Source: Candidatus Manganitrophaceae bacterium (lineage in GTDB: Bacteria > Nitrospirota > Nitrospiria > SBBL01 > Manganitrophaceae). From it: a stretch of DNA of 15,799 nt. Positions 1 to 6,610 of the stretch are shown here, in pieces. The translations under genes and the position numbers were made by a program. The first letter of the stretch is position 1; each line of letters begins with the position of its first letter. Location of the stretch: NCBI GenBank assembly GCA_004297235.1, contig SCUR01000308.1, forward strand, positions 1-15,799, in the 5' to 3' direction. The notes below the pieces were generated by a model. That model did no database searches. It worked only from the letters and a program-made list of their open reading frames with translations, and was not told where the DNA came from.

Positions 1-17
1 CAAGAAGGGATAACGGA

Positions 18-758
18 ATGAAAAAGAAAAAACATGAAGAGCATGAAAACATGGAGCGCTGGCTCGTCTCCTATGCCGATTTCATCACCTTGCTCTTTGC
101 CTTTTTTGTGGTGATGTACTCGACCTCCTCCGTGCACGAAGGAAAATATCGCGCGGTGGCCGATTCGATCAATTCGGCGTTTCATCCGATCGTCGCCTTC
201 TCCTCTTCGAATATCCGCCTGACTCCGAAGTCCTCCGGATCCGAAATGTTCAATATCGGCCTGAATCTTTACCGAAAGTTCGAGGAGGGGGTCAAGAAGC
301 TGGATCATTCCGGGAGAATCAAGGTGATCCGGGAAGGCCGGGGCATGGTCATCCGGATCAGCGAGAGTCTCGCATTTGAAACCGGACAGGCGGAGATCCT
401 CCCGGAATTTGCGAAGGCGCTCGATCAGATCGCCGAATGGATCGTGGACGCTCCGAACGATATTCAGATCGAAGGCCATACGGACAACATTCCGATCAAT
501 ACGCCCCATTATTCTTCAAATTGGGAGCTCTCCGCCTCCCGGGCATCGCAGATCGTCCGTTATTTCATCGAGCATCACGCGATGAGTCCCGATCGCTTCT
601 CGGTCGCCGGGTATGCCGAATTCCGACCGATCGCCACCAACGAGACATTGGAGGGACGGTCGAAGAATCGCCGGATCGAGATTGTCCTCTTAAATGAGCA
701 GAAAGAGCAATCCGAGCAGCCCGTTTTTATTCCGCCTGTTGCGGATCCAACGCCATAA
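18..758 (+). CDS. motB: Flagellar motor stator protein MotB
   Basis: MotB is the peptidoglycan-anchored half of the MotA/MotB stator, which converts ion flow into flagellar torque. The 246-residue protein has a short basic cytoplasmic tail and then one membrane helix at about residues 16-34. The motif SYADFITLLFAFFVVMYS carries the ion-binding aspartate at D21. A plug/linker follows, and a C-terminal OmpA-like peptidoglycan-binding domain lies at about residues 100-225, with EGHTDN (152-157), NWELSASRA (168-176) and NRRIEI (217-222). The ATG at 18 follows the Shine-Dalgarno sequence AAGAAGGGA at 2-10. An upstream frame would end at the TAA at 11-13; this is probably motA, but too little is visible to call it. 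The EAL-HDOD gene starts 29 bases downstream. MotD or MotS variants share this architecture, so the MotB family call is firmer than the exact paralogue. Confidence 0.95.
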   Translation: MKKKKHEEHENMERWLVSYADFITLLFAFFVVMYSTSSVHEGKYRAVADSINSAFHPIVAFSSSNIRLTPKSSGSEMFNIGLNLYRKFEEGVKKLDHSGRIKVIREGRGMVIRISESLAFETGQAEILPEFAKALDQIAEWIVDAPNDIQIEGHTDNIPINTPHYSSNWELSASRASQIVRYFIEHHAMSPDRFSVAGYAEFRPIATNETLEGRSKNRRIEIVLLNEQKEQSEQPVFIPPVADPTP

Positions 759-787
759 CAGATCGCGATCCCTTCCGAAAGGATTGT

Positions 788-2023
788 ATGCGTGACGAAG
801 AAATCTTCCTCGGCCGTCAACCCATTTTGAATAAAAATGAGGAGATCACGGCCTATGAGCTCTCCATCCATTCGGGCGACGTCAATAAAATAGGAAGTCC
901 CGATTCTCCCAAGGGGTCGGCCGGCGTGATCGCCGACGCGCTGACGCACTTCGGCTTCGAGGCGCTCTTGGGGCGGGGAAAGGGCTTTGTCAAAGTCAAT
1001 GAGGAAGTGCTCCTCAGCGATGCGATCGAGATTCTTCCGAAGGATAAAGTGGTCCTGGAAATACTCCAGAGAGGAAAGATCAATCATGCGGTGGTTCAGA
1101 GATGCAGGGAGCTGAAAGAGAAGGGGTTCAGCTTGGCTCTGGACGATTTCATTTACGATGAGTCTTATCTCCTTTTGTTCTCGGCTCTCGACGTGGTCAA
1201 GATCGATATCAAAGAGACGAAAGAAGAAAAGTTGATGGGAGTGATCCGCCAAATTAAAAAATGGCCGGTTCAACTATTGGCTGAGAAGGTCGATCGGCAA
1301 GAGGATTTTCAAACGTGTCGTCAAATCGGGTTTGATCTTTTTCAAGGTTATTATTTCGCGCGACCTTCTATCTTATCTCGAAAGAGAATGGACCCCGCCA
1401 TGGTCTCGCTGATGAAGCTGTCCGAAAAGGTGATGAAGGACGCCGACACGAACGAGATCGAGCAGATATTCAAGGAGGCTCCCAGCCTCAGCTACAACCT
1501 GCTTCGGCTGGTCAACTCCGTGTCCGTGGGAACGCGGCAAAAAATCAATGCCATCTCGCACGCCATTACCATGCTGGGACGGCAACAGCTCAAGCGCTGG
1601 GTCCAGCTTCTTCTTTTCAGCCAGGGCGGCAAAGGGGGGATGAACAACCCCCTGATGCAAACGGCCGCGCTGCGGGGGCGATTGATGGAACTCCTGGTCC
1701 AGTCGCGTCCCGACCTTTATCCAGAGAAGGGATATGCCGACCTGGCATTTATGACGGGGATCCTCTCCCTCATCGACGTTTTGCTCGGAATGCCGATGCA
1801 AGAAGTGATCGACCAGCTGAACCTGAGGGAGGATGTCCGCCAAGCCTTGCTGGCGCACGAAGGGCCCCTGGGGCTGCTTCTCTCCTTAAGCGAGCGGCAA
1901 GAGGAGGCCGACTTCAAGGGGGTGGAGCGCTTTCTGAAGCAATCGCAATTGAAGCTCAGCGATCTTCTGAGCGCTCAGCGCGGTGCGATCTCCTGGATCA
2001 ATCGACTCGGCTCGGTCGCTTGA
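788..2023 (+). CDS. EAL-HDOD (YuxH-type) signalling protein
   Basis: This 411-residue protein joins an N-terminal EAL-like domain (about residues 5-195) to a C-terminal HDOD domain (about 200-400), the YuxH/CdgJ-type architecture. The opening IFLGRQPI and the degenerate signature YEL in place of EAL are typical of the family. Residues aligning with the c-di-GMP phosphodiesterase metal and catalytic set are nevertheless present: E24, N71, E91, D119, D120, K138, E166 and Q186. Loop 6, normally DDFGTG, reads DDFIYD, so activity is doubtful. The HDOD part shows ISHAITMLGRQQLKRWVQLLL, the family's conserved helix region. Family members elsewhere control motility and c-di-GMP responses; this one's substrate or partner is unknown. 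It begins 29 bases after motB behind AAAGGA (778-783) and probably shares its transcript. It ends just before the flgF regulatory region. Confidence 0.9.
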   Translation: MRDEEIFLGRQPILNKNEEITAYELSIHSGDVNKIGSPDSPKGSAGVIADALTHFGFEALLGRGKGFVKVNEEVLLSDAIEILPKDKVVLEILQRGKINHAVVQRCRELKEKGFSLALDDFIYDESYLLLFSALDVVKIDIKETKEEKLMGVIRQIKKWPVQLLAEKVDRQEDFQTCRQIGFDLFQGYYFARPSILSRKRMDPAMVSLMKLSEKVMKDADTNEIEQIFKEAPSLSYNLLRLVNSVSVGTRQKINAISHAITMLGRQQLKRWVQLLLFSQGGKGGMNNPLMQTAALRGRLMELLVQSRPDLYPEKGYADLAFMTGILSLIDVLLGMPMQEVIDQLNLREDVRQALLAHEGPLGLLLSLSERQEEADFKGVERFLKQSQLKLSDLLSAQRGAISWINRLGSVA

Positions 2024-2048
2024 CCGCTCGCCCCCGCCTCTCCGTCCT

Positions 2049-2062
2049 GTCATCTTTTTGAC
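2049..2062. promoter_or_regulatory. FleQ-like enhancer box upstream of flgF
   Basis: The sequence reads GTCA-TCTTTT-TGAC, a 4+4 inverted repeat with a 6-base spacer. The Pseudomonas FleQ consensus, as I recall it, has the same frame: GTCA, six mostly A/T bases, TGAC. Its centre lies about 190 bases upstream of the predicted sigma-54 start, within the range for enhancer-binding proteins. A further CCTGTCAAGAC half-site follows at 2068-2078. A matching box precedes pseB (11831-11844). That FleQ or a homologue binds here is an inference. Confidence 0.45.
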
Positions 2063-2152
2063 GCGGACCTGTCAAGACGCTCGCCCATCAAACCTGATCG
2101 AACGTTGCGCCTCCCCCTTCAGCTCCGCGAAAGAGGAAAGTTCTGCCTACCT

Positions 2153-2175
2153 GGATCGGCAAAAAGCGCCGATCC
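2153..2175. repeat. Perfect 8-bp inverted repeat upstream of flgF promoter
   Basis: GGATCGGC (2153-2160) and GCCGATCC (2168-2175) are exact reverse complements separated by AAAAAGC. The repeat sits about 85 bases before the predicted flgF transcription start. It could be a protein-binding site, or a hairpin at the end of the motB/EAL-HDOD transcript. It lacks the following T-run of a standard intrinsic terminator. Confidence 0.5.
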
Positions 2176-2222
2176 GACGGGGCCGCGGCCAATAACTCCC
2201 TCCCCAATCTGTTTTCCCGACC

Positions 2223-2238
2223 TGGCATATCCCTTGCT
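2223..2238 (+). promoter_or_regulatory. Sigma-54 promoter of the flgF operon
   Basis: TGGCATATCCCTTGCT fits the sigma-54 (RpoN) consensus TGGCAYR-N4-TTGCW at every specified position. GG (2224-2225) and GC (2236-2237) are separated by the required 10 bases. The predicted start is near 2249, giving a leader of about 37 bases to the flgF ATG. RpoN control of rod, ring and hook genes is common in polarly flagellated bacteria. Such promoters need an AAA+ enhancer-binding activator, consistent with the upstream FleQ-like box. Confidence 0.85.
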
Positions 2239-2285
2239 TATGATCCCGATCTAGGTGTGGTCTTCTTTTGCGGAGTTCTGAAGCG

Positions 2286-3041
2286 ATGGATACGCTCTAT
2301 CCGGTCCTCTCGGGGGCCTTGGCTCAAGAAAAGCGGCTGGAAGTCATCACGAATAATTTGGCGAACGTCAATACCGCCGGATTTAAAAAAGATCAACCCC
2401 TCTTCGAAGGGATCGGGCTGCCGTCCGGATTGAGCGCGGGGCCGAGCGGCTCGATCACCCCGAGCCCGACGTTCGAGAGGCTCCATCAGATTTTCACCGA
2501 CTTTAGCCCCGGCCCGGTTCGGACGACCGGAGCGCCGCTCGATCTCGCGATCGACGGGGACGGTTTTTTTGCGGTGCAGACCCCGGGAGGAGTCCGATAT
2601 ACGCGCGGCGGAAGTTTCACGATCGATGCGCAGGGACAGATGACCACGTACGACGGGTTCCCGCTTCTTGGAACAGGCGGCCCGATCACCCTCCCGCCGG
2701 GAGACATCCAGGTCGATCCGGAGGGACGCCTCTCGGTGAAGGGGACCGAGGTCGGCGCGCAGCCGACCGAGATCGATACCGTGGCGCTCTATCGATTTTC
2801 CGATCCGTCCCAACTCAGAAAGGTGGGGCAGACCCTTTTCGAATCGGCCGGGGGGAATGCGGTCCCTTTCCCGGAAGGGCGCATCAATCAGGGGGCGCTC
2901 GAAGACGCCAATGTCAATCCGGTTGAAGAGATGGTGGCGATGATCACGGTGATGCGCCTCTATGAGTCGGCGCAAAAGGCCATCCAGACCGCCGATGAAG
3001 TCGCGGGCAAAGCCGCCAATGAAGTGGGAAGACTTTCGTAA
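2286..3041 (+). CDS. flgF: Flagellar proximal rod protein FlgF
   Basis: FlgF is a proximal-rod subunit of the basal body, exported by the flagellar type III apparatus and assembled in the periplasm. The 251-residue product has the N-terminal rod/hook helix motif (EVITNNLANVNTAGFKK, near residues 23-39). It also has the central FlgE/F/G domain with DLAIDGDGFFAV and the C-terminal motif GALEDANVNPVEEMVAMITVMRLYESAQKAIQT. I prefer the ATG at 2286, preceded by GGAG (2272-2275), which gives the compact MDTLYPVLSGALAQE start usual for rod proteins. A TTG at 2268 would add six residues (MRSSEA). It is the first gene after the sigma-54 promoter. FlgF and FlgG are paralogues; the assignment rests on order (F before G) and on divergence from the more conserved downstream FlgG. 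Confidence 0.93.
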   Translation: MDTLYPVLSGALAQEKRLEVITNNLANVNTAGFKKDQPLFEGIGLPSGLSAGPSGSITPSPTFERLHQIFTDFSPGPVRTTGAPLDLAIDGDGFFAVQTPGGVRYTRGGSFTIDAQGQMTTYDGFPLLGTGGPITLPPGDIQVDPEGRLSVKGTEVGAQPTEIDTVALYRFSDPSQLRKVGQTLFESAGGNAVPFPEGRINQGALEDANVNPVEEMVAMITVMRLYESAQKAIQTADEVAGKAANEVGRLS

Positions 3042-3047
3042 AGGACA

Positions 3048-3172
3048 AAACACGTGAGGCGTTAGGCGTGTGGCCTAGAGAATGGAGCGGCCACCAGAAG
3101 CGTGAGGGGTAAGATCAAAAATTTAAATCTTTTACCCCTTACGCCTTACGTTCCCTTCTTTGTCGCCTCACG
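3048..3172. repeat. Intergenic palindromic repeat element, copy 1 (flgF-flgG)
   Basis: The 150-base flgF-flgG gap is filled by nested inverted repeats. The outer arms are CGTGAGGCG (3053-3061) and CGCCTCACG (3164-3172). The inner arms are GCGTGAGGGGTAAGAT (3100-3115) and ATCTTTTACCCCTTACGC (3127-3144), pairing apart from one mismatch and a 2-base bulge. A small extra hairpin, GTGGCC/GGCCAC, lies at 3070-3094. The left end (3048-3068) matches the flgK-flgL gap (9560-9580) at 20 of 21 positions, so this is a dispersed element. It resembles REP/MITE-type palindromes. An additional role as an mRNA processing or attenuation structure is possible. Confidence 0.8.
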
Positions 3173-3191
3173 GCACTTATAGGAGTCTATT

Positions 3192-3977
3192 ATGATGCGA
3201 GCATTATCCATCGCCGGGACCGGCTTAGGGTCCCAACAGCTTTCCGTCGAGGTCATCGCCAACAATCTGGCCAACGTTTCGACGGTCGGGTTTAAGAAAA
3301 GTCGAAGCGAATTCGAAGACCTGATGTATCAAACCCTCAAAGCCCCCGGCGCCACGACGACGACCGGAACGGTTCCGGTCGGGATCCAGATCGGATCGGG
3401 GGTCATCCCGGTCGCGATTCACCGGACGTTCGGACAGGGGGAGTTCCAGCAGACTCAAAATCCGCTCGATATGGCGATCGAGGGGGACGGCTTCTTTCAA
3501 ATCAATCTTCCCGACGGTTCCACCGCCTACACCCGCGCCGGATCGTTCAGTATCAACAGCGAGGGGAGCATCGTGACCGCGGAAGGGTATCCGCTCCTTC
3601 CCAACCTGTCTATTCCGACCAATGCGCAGAGTATTACGGTCCTTCCCACCGGCGTGATTTCCGCCGTGGTGGCGGGGAATTCGGCCCCGCAACAGATCGG
3701 GACGATTGAGCTGGCCCGCTTCACCAATCCGGCCGGCCTCAACAGCATGGGGAAAAATCTATATCAGGTGACCGCCGGATCCGGTGAAGCGGTGACCGGG
3801 GCGCCGGGACAGGAAGGATTCGGAACCGTCTTGCAGGGGGCCCTTGAAGGGTCGAACGTCAACATCGCGGAAGAGATGGTGAACATGATCGTCGCCCAGC
3901 GGGCCTATGAGCTGAACTCGAAGGCGATCCAAACGACGGATGAGATGCTGGCCATGGTCAATAATCTCAAGCGGTAG
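3192..3977 (+). CDS. flgG: Flagellar distal rod protein FlgG
   Basis: FlgG builds the distal rod that passes through the P and L rings. The 261-residue product matches the usual FlgG length. Its N-terminal helix contains LSVEVIANNLANVSTVGFKK, followed by the basal-body domain with LDMAIEGDGFFQI and the C-terminal GALEGSNVNIAEEMVNMIVAQRAYELNSKAIQTTDEML helix, the most diagnostic part. The AGGAG Shine-Dalgarno (3181-3185) is six bases before the ATG at 3192. A second ATG follows directly at 3195. The repeat element lies directly upstream, and the flgA start is five bases downstream of the stop. FlgG is the most conserved of the rod proteins, and the call is secure. Confidence 0.97.
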   Translation: MMRALSIAGTGLGSQQLSVEVIANNLANVSTVGFKKSRSEFEDLMYQTLKAPGATTTTGTVPVGIQIGSGVIPVAIHRTFGQGEFQQTQNPLDMAIEGDGFFQINLPDGSTAYTRAGSFSINSEGSIVTAEGYPLLPNLSIPTNAQSITVLPTGVISAVVAGNSAPQQIGTIELARFTNPAGLNSMGKNLYQVTAGSGEAVTGAPGQEGFGTVLQGALEGSNVNIAEEMVNMIVAQRAYELNSKAIQTTDEMLAMVNNLKR

Positions 3978-3982
3978 GAGCG

Positions 3983-4708
3983 ATGAAAAAAAATCTTCAG
4001 ATTGCGGCGTTTCTGATCCTGATCGTCCTCTCGTCGATTCAGCGGGCGGAAGCGGTCGAGCCGGAGGGGGACCCGGCTCCAGAGAGTAAGGTCGGCGCGG
4101 CGATCCGGACTTATGTCGCGGGGCGTCTCTCTTCGAAGGAGAGCGATATTCGGGTCCGCCTCGTTCAACCGCCGGAGGGAGAAGCGGCTTCCGGGGAGAG
4201 GATCGAGGTGAAGGAGGGATCCCGCGGCGGATTGCTGGGCCGGGTGGTCTTCCTGGTCTCCTCGCGGCCGAACGGAAAACCGGCGGTCTATCAATGGGTG
4301 ACGGCGGAGGTTGAACTGATCCGATCGGTCGCCGTCTCCGTTCGGTCGCTCCGCCGATCTGACGTGATCAAGGCGGGAGACCTGGAGATTCGGTCGATCG
4401 GAGTGGTTCGTCACGGGGAGCCCTATGTCGTCGATCCGGAACTCCTGATCGGTAAAAGAGTGGTCCGTTCCATCGGGTCGGGAGTCCCGATCTCGCTGGA
4501 GATGGTCGAAGCGGCGCCGCTGATCCGCGCGGGGGATCGGGTGACCCTGTTGGTGGAATCGGCGGGGCTTCGAATCGCGACGGTCGGACGGGCGAAAGAG
4601 GAGGGATTCCTCGGGAAATTGATGGCGATCGTGAATCTCGATTCCCACAAAATAATTTACGGGGAGGTGGTCGATGCCTCCACCGTGAGGGTCCTCCTCC
4701 GGGAGTAG
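3983..4708 (+). CDS. flgA: P-ring assembly chaperone FlgA
   Basis: FlgA is a periplasmic chaperone needed to polymerise FlgI into the P-ring. The 241-residue product begins with a Sec signal peptide (MKKNLQIAAFLILIVLSSI, predicted cleavage after AEA at residue 24). An N-terminal region follows, then a C-terminal SAF domain from about residue 110 with SLRRSDVIKAGDLEIR, LLIGKRVVRSIGSGVPI and IRAGDRVTLLVESAGLRI. The ATG at 3983 lies only two bases after AGGAG (3976-3980), which overlaps the flgG stop codon. The spacing is unusually tight, and translation is probably coupled to flgG. Placement between flgG and flgH/flgI fits its role. Confidence 0.93.
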   Translation: MKKNLQIAAFLILIVLSSIQRAEAVEPEGDPAPESKVGAAIRTYVAGRLSSKESDIRVRLVQPPEGEAASGERIEVKEGSRGGLLGRVVFLVSSRPNGKPAVYQWVTAEVELIRSVAVSVRSLRRSDVIKAGDLEIRSIGVVRHGEPYVVDPELLIGKRVVRSIGSGVPISLEMVEAAPLIRAGDRVTLLVESAGLRIATVGRAKEEGFLGKLMAIVNLDSHKIIYGEVVDASTVRVLLRE

Positions 4709-4744
4709 GGATCACCGAACCGAATTTATTTAGAGGCGACGGCG

Positions 4745-5434
4745 ATGCAAGAGAAAGTGAAAACAAAGGAATGGATTTCAACGGCGGCCGGGATCGGTCT
4801 TTTCCTTTCCCTCCTCGGCTGCAGCACGACGAATACGGTGAAGACGTCGGAGATTTCTCCCGCCTATCTTCAGCCCGCGGAGCTTCATCAATCGGAAGGC
4901 TCTCTCTGGACGGCGGACCAATCGAGAACGTTCTTCTTTCAAGATACGAAAGCAAGCCATATCGGCGATATCGTCACGGTTCGGGTCGTCGAGAATGCCA
5001 AAGGGACGAAGGATGCTCAGACGCAGTCGGGCCGCACCTCGACCCTCTCCGCCGGCACCAATGCCCTTTTGGGGCTTCCGGCCAGCCGAACGCAGCGGCT
5101 CGGAGCCGATGCCAACTTTTCGGACGCCTTCGACGGCTCGGGCTCGACCAGCCGAAGCGGGACGTTGACCGCCGATCTGACCGCCGTGGTGACGGCCGTT
5201 TTTCCCAACGGCAACCTGGCGATCGAGGGAAAGCGGGAGGTGCTGATCAACAGTGAGAAAGAGCTGATTTCTCTCTCGGGCATTATCCGTCCGGAGGATA
5301 TCGGCGCCAAGAACACCATCCTTTCGACCTATATTTCAGACGCGAAGATCGAGTACAGCGGAAGCGGGGTGTTGAACGACAAGCAACGGCCGGGATGGCT
5401 GATGCGGATTCTCGATTGGGTTTGGCCTTTCTAA
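4745..5434 (+). CDS. flgH: Flagellar L-ring lipoprotein FlgH
   Basis: FlgH forms the outer-membrane L-ring bushing around the rod. The 229-residue protein has a lipoprotein signal peptide whose lipobox LLGC places the acylated cysteine at C26. The mature part contains family landmarks: SLWTADQSRTFFFQDTKASHIGDIVTVRV (about residues 53-81), a low-complexity Ser/Thr/Gly stretch, the beta-rich NGNLAIEGKREVLINSEKELISLSGIIRPEDI (about 156-187), and DAKIEYSGSGVLNDKQRPGW before the C-terminus. The ATG at 4745 is preceded by GAGG at 4733-4736. Having an L-ring implies an outer membrane. The 36-base gap from flgA shows no promoter I recognise. Confidence 0.95.
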   Translation: MQEKVKTKEWISTAAGIGLFLSLLGCSTTNTVKTSEISPAYLQPAELHQSEGSLWTADQSRTFFFQDTKASHIGDIVTVRVVENAKGTKDAQTQSGRTSTLSAGTNALLGLPASRTQRLGADANFSDAFDGSGSTSRSGTLTADLTAVVTAVFPNGNLAIEGKREVLINSEKELISLSGIIRPEDIGAKNTILSTYISDAKIEYSGSGVLNDKQRPGWLMRILDWVWPF

Positions 5435-5438
5435 GCGT

Positions 5439-5465
5439 GGAATGCGGAGTGCGGAATGCGGAGTG
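5439..5465. repeat. 14-bp tandem repeat overlapping the flgI start
   Basis: GGAATGCGGAGTGC (5439-5452) is followed directly by GGAATGCGGAGTG (5453-5465). The two units are identical over 13 bases. The repeat occupies the 21-base gap after the flgH stop and runs into flgI. The GGAG at 5446-5449 acts as the likely Shine-Dalgarno and the ATG in the second unit as the flgI start. The unit is itself two near-identical heptamers (GGAATGC, GGAGTGC). Confidence 0.85.
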
Positions 5466-6610
5466 AAAGAAACAACAAAGTATTTGGAACGCGGGGGCAC
5501 TGGACTCCATCGGGCTCGATATTGATTGTCCTGATTCTTCTCCTGGCCATTCCGATCCGCGCCGGGGCGGTTCGGATCAAAGATATCGCCAACGTGGAGG
5601 GGGTTCGGGAGAATTCGCTCATCGGATATGGACTGGTGATCGGATTGAATGGAACCGGTGATAAGACGGGGACGACCTTCACTGTTCAGACGCTTTCGAG
5701 CATGTTGAAGAAAATGGGGATCGCCGTGGAACCGAGCGCCGTCAAGGTGAAAAACGTGGCGGCGGTGATGGTGACCGCCAAGCTTCCTCCGTTCGTCAAG
5801 GGGGGAAGCCGAATCGATGTGGTCGTCTCTTCCTTGGGAGATGCCACAAGTCTTCAGGGGGGAACGCTTCTCCTGACGCCGCTAAAGGGGCCGGATCAGC
5901 AGGTCTATGCGGTGGCCCAGGGACCGATTTCGATCGGCGGGTTTATCGGAGGAAAAGACGGGGACAGCGTGCAAAAGAATCACCCGACGGCCGGCCGGGT
6001 CGCCGAAGGGGCCATGGTTGAAAAGGAGGTGGGGTTTGCATTCATGAATAAAGAGCAATTCAATATCCTCCTCCGCCAACAAGATTTCACAACCGCCCTC
6101 CGGGTTTCTCAGGCGATCAATACGCAGCTGGGGTTGGAGTCGGTCGCGACCGCCGTCGATTCGGGAACCGTCCGCCTTCAGGTGCCCGATCTCTACAAGG
6201 GACGGCTGGTGGAGCTGTTGGCGTCGATCGAAGGGCTTGAGGTCGCGGTTGATCTTCCGGCAAAGGTCGTGGTGAATGAGCGAACGGGGACGATCGTCAT
6301 GGGCGATCAGGTCAGGATCTCCGATGTGGCGGTCTCCCACGGCAATCTCACCATCCGCGTGAAGACCGAGTTTCAAGTGTCGCAGCCTCCCTCTTTTGCT
6401 CCGGAGGGATCCCAGACGGTGATTGTCCCGCAACAACAGACGGAAGTCAAAGAAGAAGATGCAAAGATTCTGGTATTGAAGGGGGGAACGACGATCGGAG
6501 AGGTGGTTCGAGGTTTGAACGCAATCGGGGTGACGCCCCGCGACCTCATCGCCATTCTTCAGGCGATTAAAGCGGCGGGGGCCCTTCAAGCCGAACTGGA
6601 GATCTTGTAA
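5456..6610 (+). CDS. flgI: Flagellar P-ring protein FlgI
   Basis: FlgI makes the periplasmic P-ring, assembled with FlgA's help. The product is 384 residues. The mature N-terminus VRIKDIANVEGVRENSLIGYGLVIGLNGTGDKTGT is a strong family signature, and the rest follows FlgI throughout (ETGTIVMG-like NERTGTIVMGDQVRIS, GGTTIGEVVRGLNAIGVTPRDLIAILQAIKAAGAL at the C-terminus). A Sec signal peptide precedes it, with cleavage expected after AGA at residue 38. The n-region is unusually long, about 20 residues. The start codon falls inside the 14-bp tandem repeat, so the first residues (MRSE) are repeat-encoded. No better in-frame ATG exists; a TTG at residue 23 would fall in the hydrophobic core. Its stop TAA overlaps the flgJ ATG by one base. 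Confidence 0.96.
   Translation: MRSERNNKVFGTRGHWTPSGSILIVLILLLAIPIRAGAVRIKDIANVEGVRENSLIGYGLVIGLNGTGDKTGTTFTVQTLSSMLKKMGIAVEPSAVKVKNVAAVMVTAKLPPFVKGGSRIDVVVSSLGDATSLQGGTLLLTPLKGPDQQVYAVAQGPISIGGFIGGKDGDSVQKNHPTAGRVAEGAMVEKEVGFAFMNKEQFNILLRQQDFTTALRVSQAINTQLGLESVATAVDSGTVRLQVPDLYKGRLVELLASIEGLEVAVDLPAKVVVNERTGTIVMGDQVRISDVAVSHGNLTIRVKTEFQVSQPPSFAPEGSQTVIVPQQQTEVKEEDAKILVLKGGTTIGEVVRGLNAIGVTPRDLIAILQAIKAAGALQAELEIL

Larger units (their letters stand above)
2024..2285. other. Regulatory gap between EAL-HDOD gene and flgF
   Basis: This 262-base non-coding stretch separates the motB/EAL-HDOD unit from the flgF operon. It contains a FleQ-like box (2049-2062), an extra GTCA half-site (2071-2074), a perfect inverted repeat (2153-2175) and a sigma-54 promoter (2223-2238), each listed separately. 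A 70-codon frame crosses the region but starts inside the preceding gene in another phase and has no family resemblance, so I do not call it a gene. No terminator with a T-tract is obvious. Confidence 0.6.

Noticed and set aside
692..720. Sigma-28-like TAAATGAG...TCCGAGCA near the end of motB
   Set aside because: Only about 5 of 8 bases match in the -10 box and the spacer is 12. It is not convincing for the EAL-HDOD gene.
761..782. GATCGCGATC palindrome and CCTT/AAGG pairing before the EAL-HDOD gene
   Set aside because: These are short self-complementary sequences in a genome visibly rich in GATC/CGATC. They are probably chance and not specific enough to call a regulatory site.
575..1273. 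Long open frame on the minus strand across motB and the EAL-HDOD gene
   Set aside because: It is a shadow of two well-supported genes. Its translation has no recognisable domain, and no promoter or ribosome-binding site is apparent.
2268..2285. TTG start extending flgF by six residues
   Set aside because: The ATG at 2286 gives the compact N-terminus usual for rod proteins and has GGAG upstream. The added MRSSEA has no family match.
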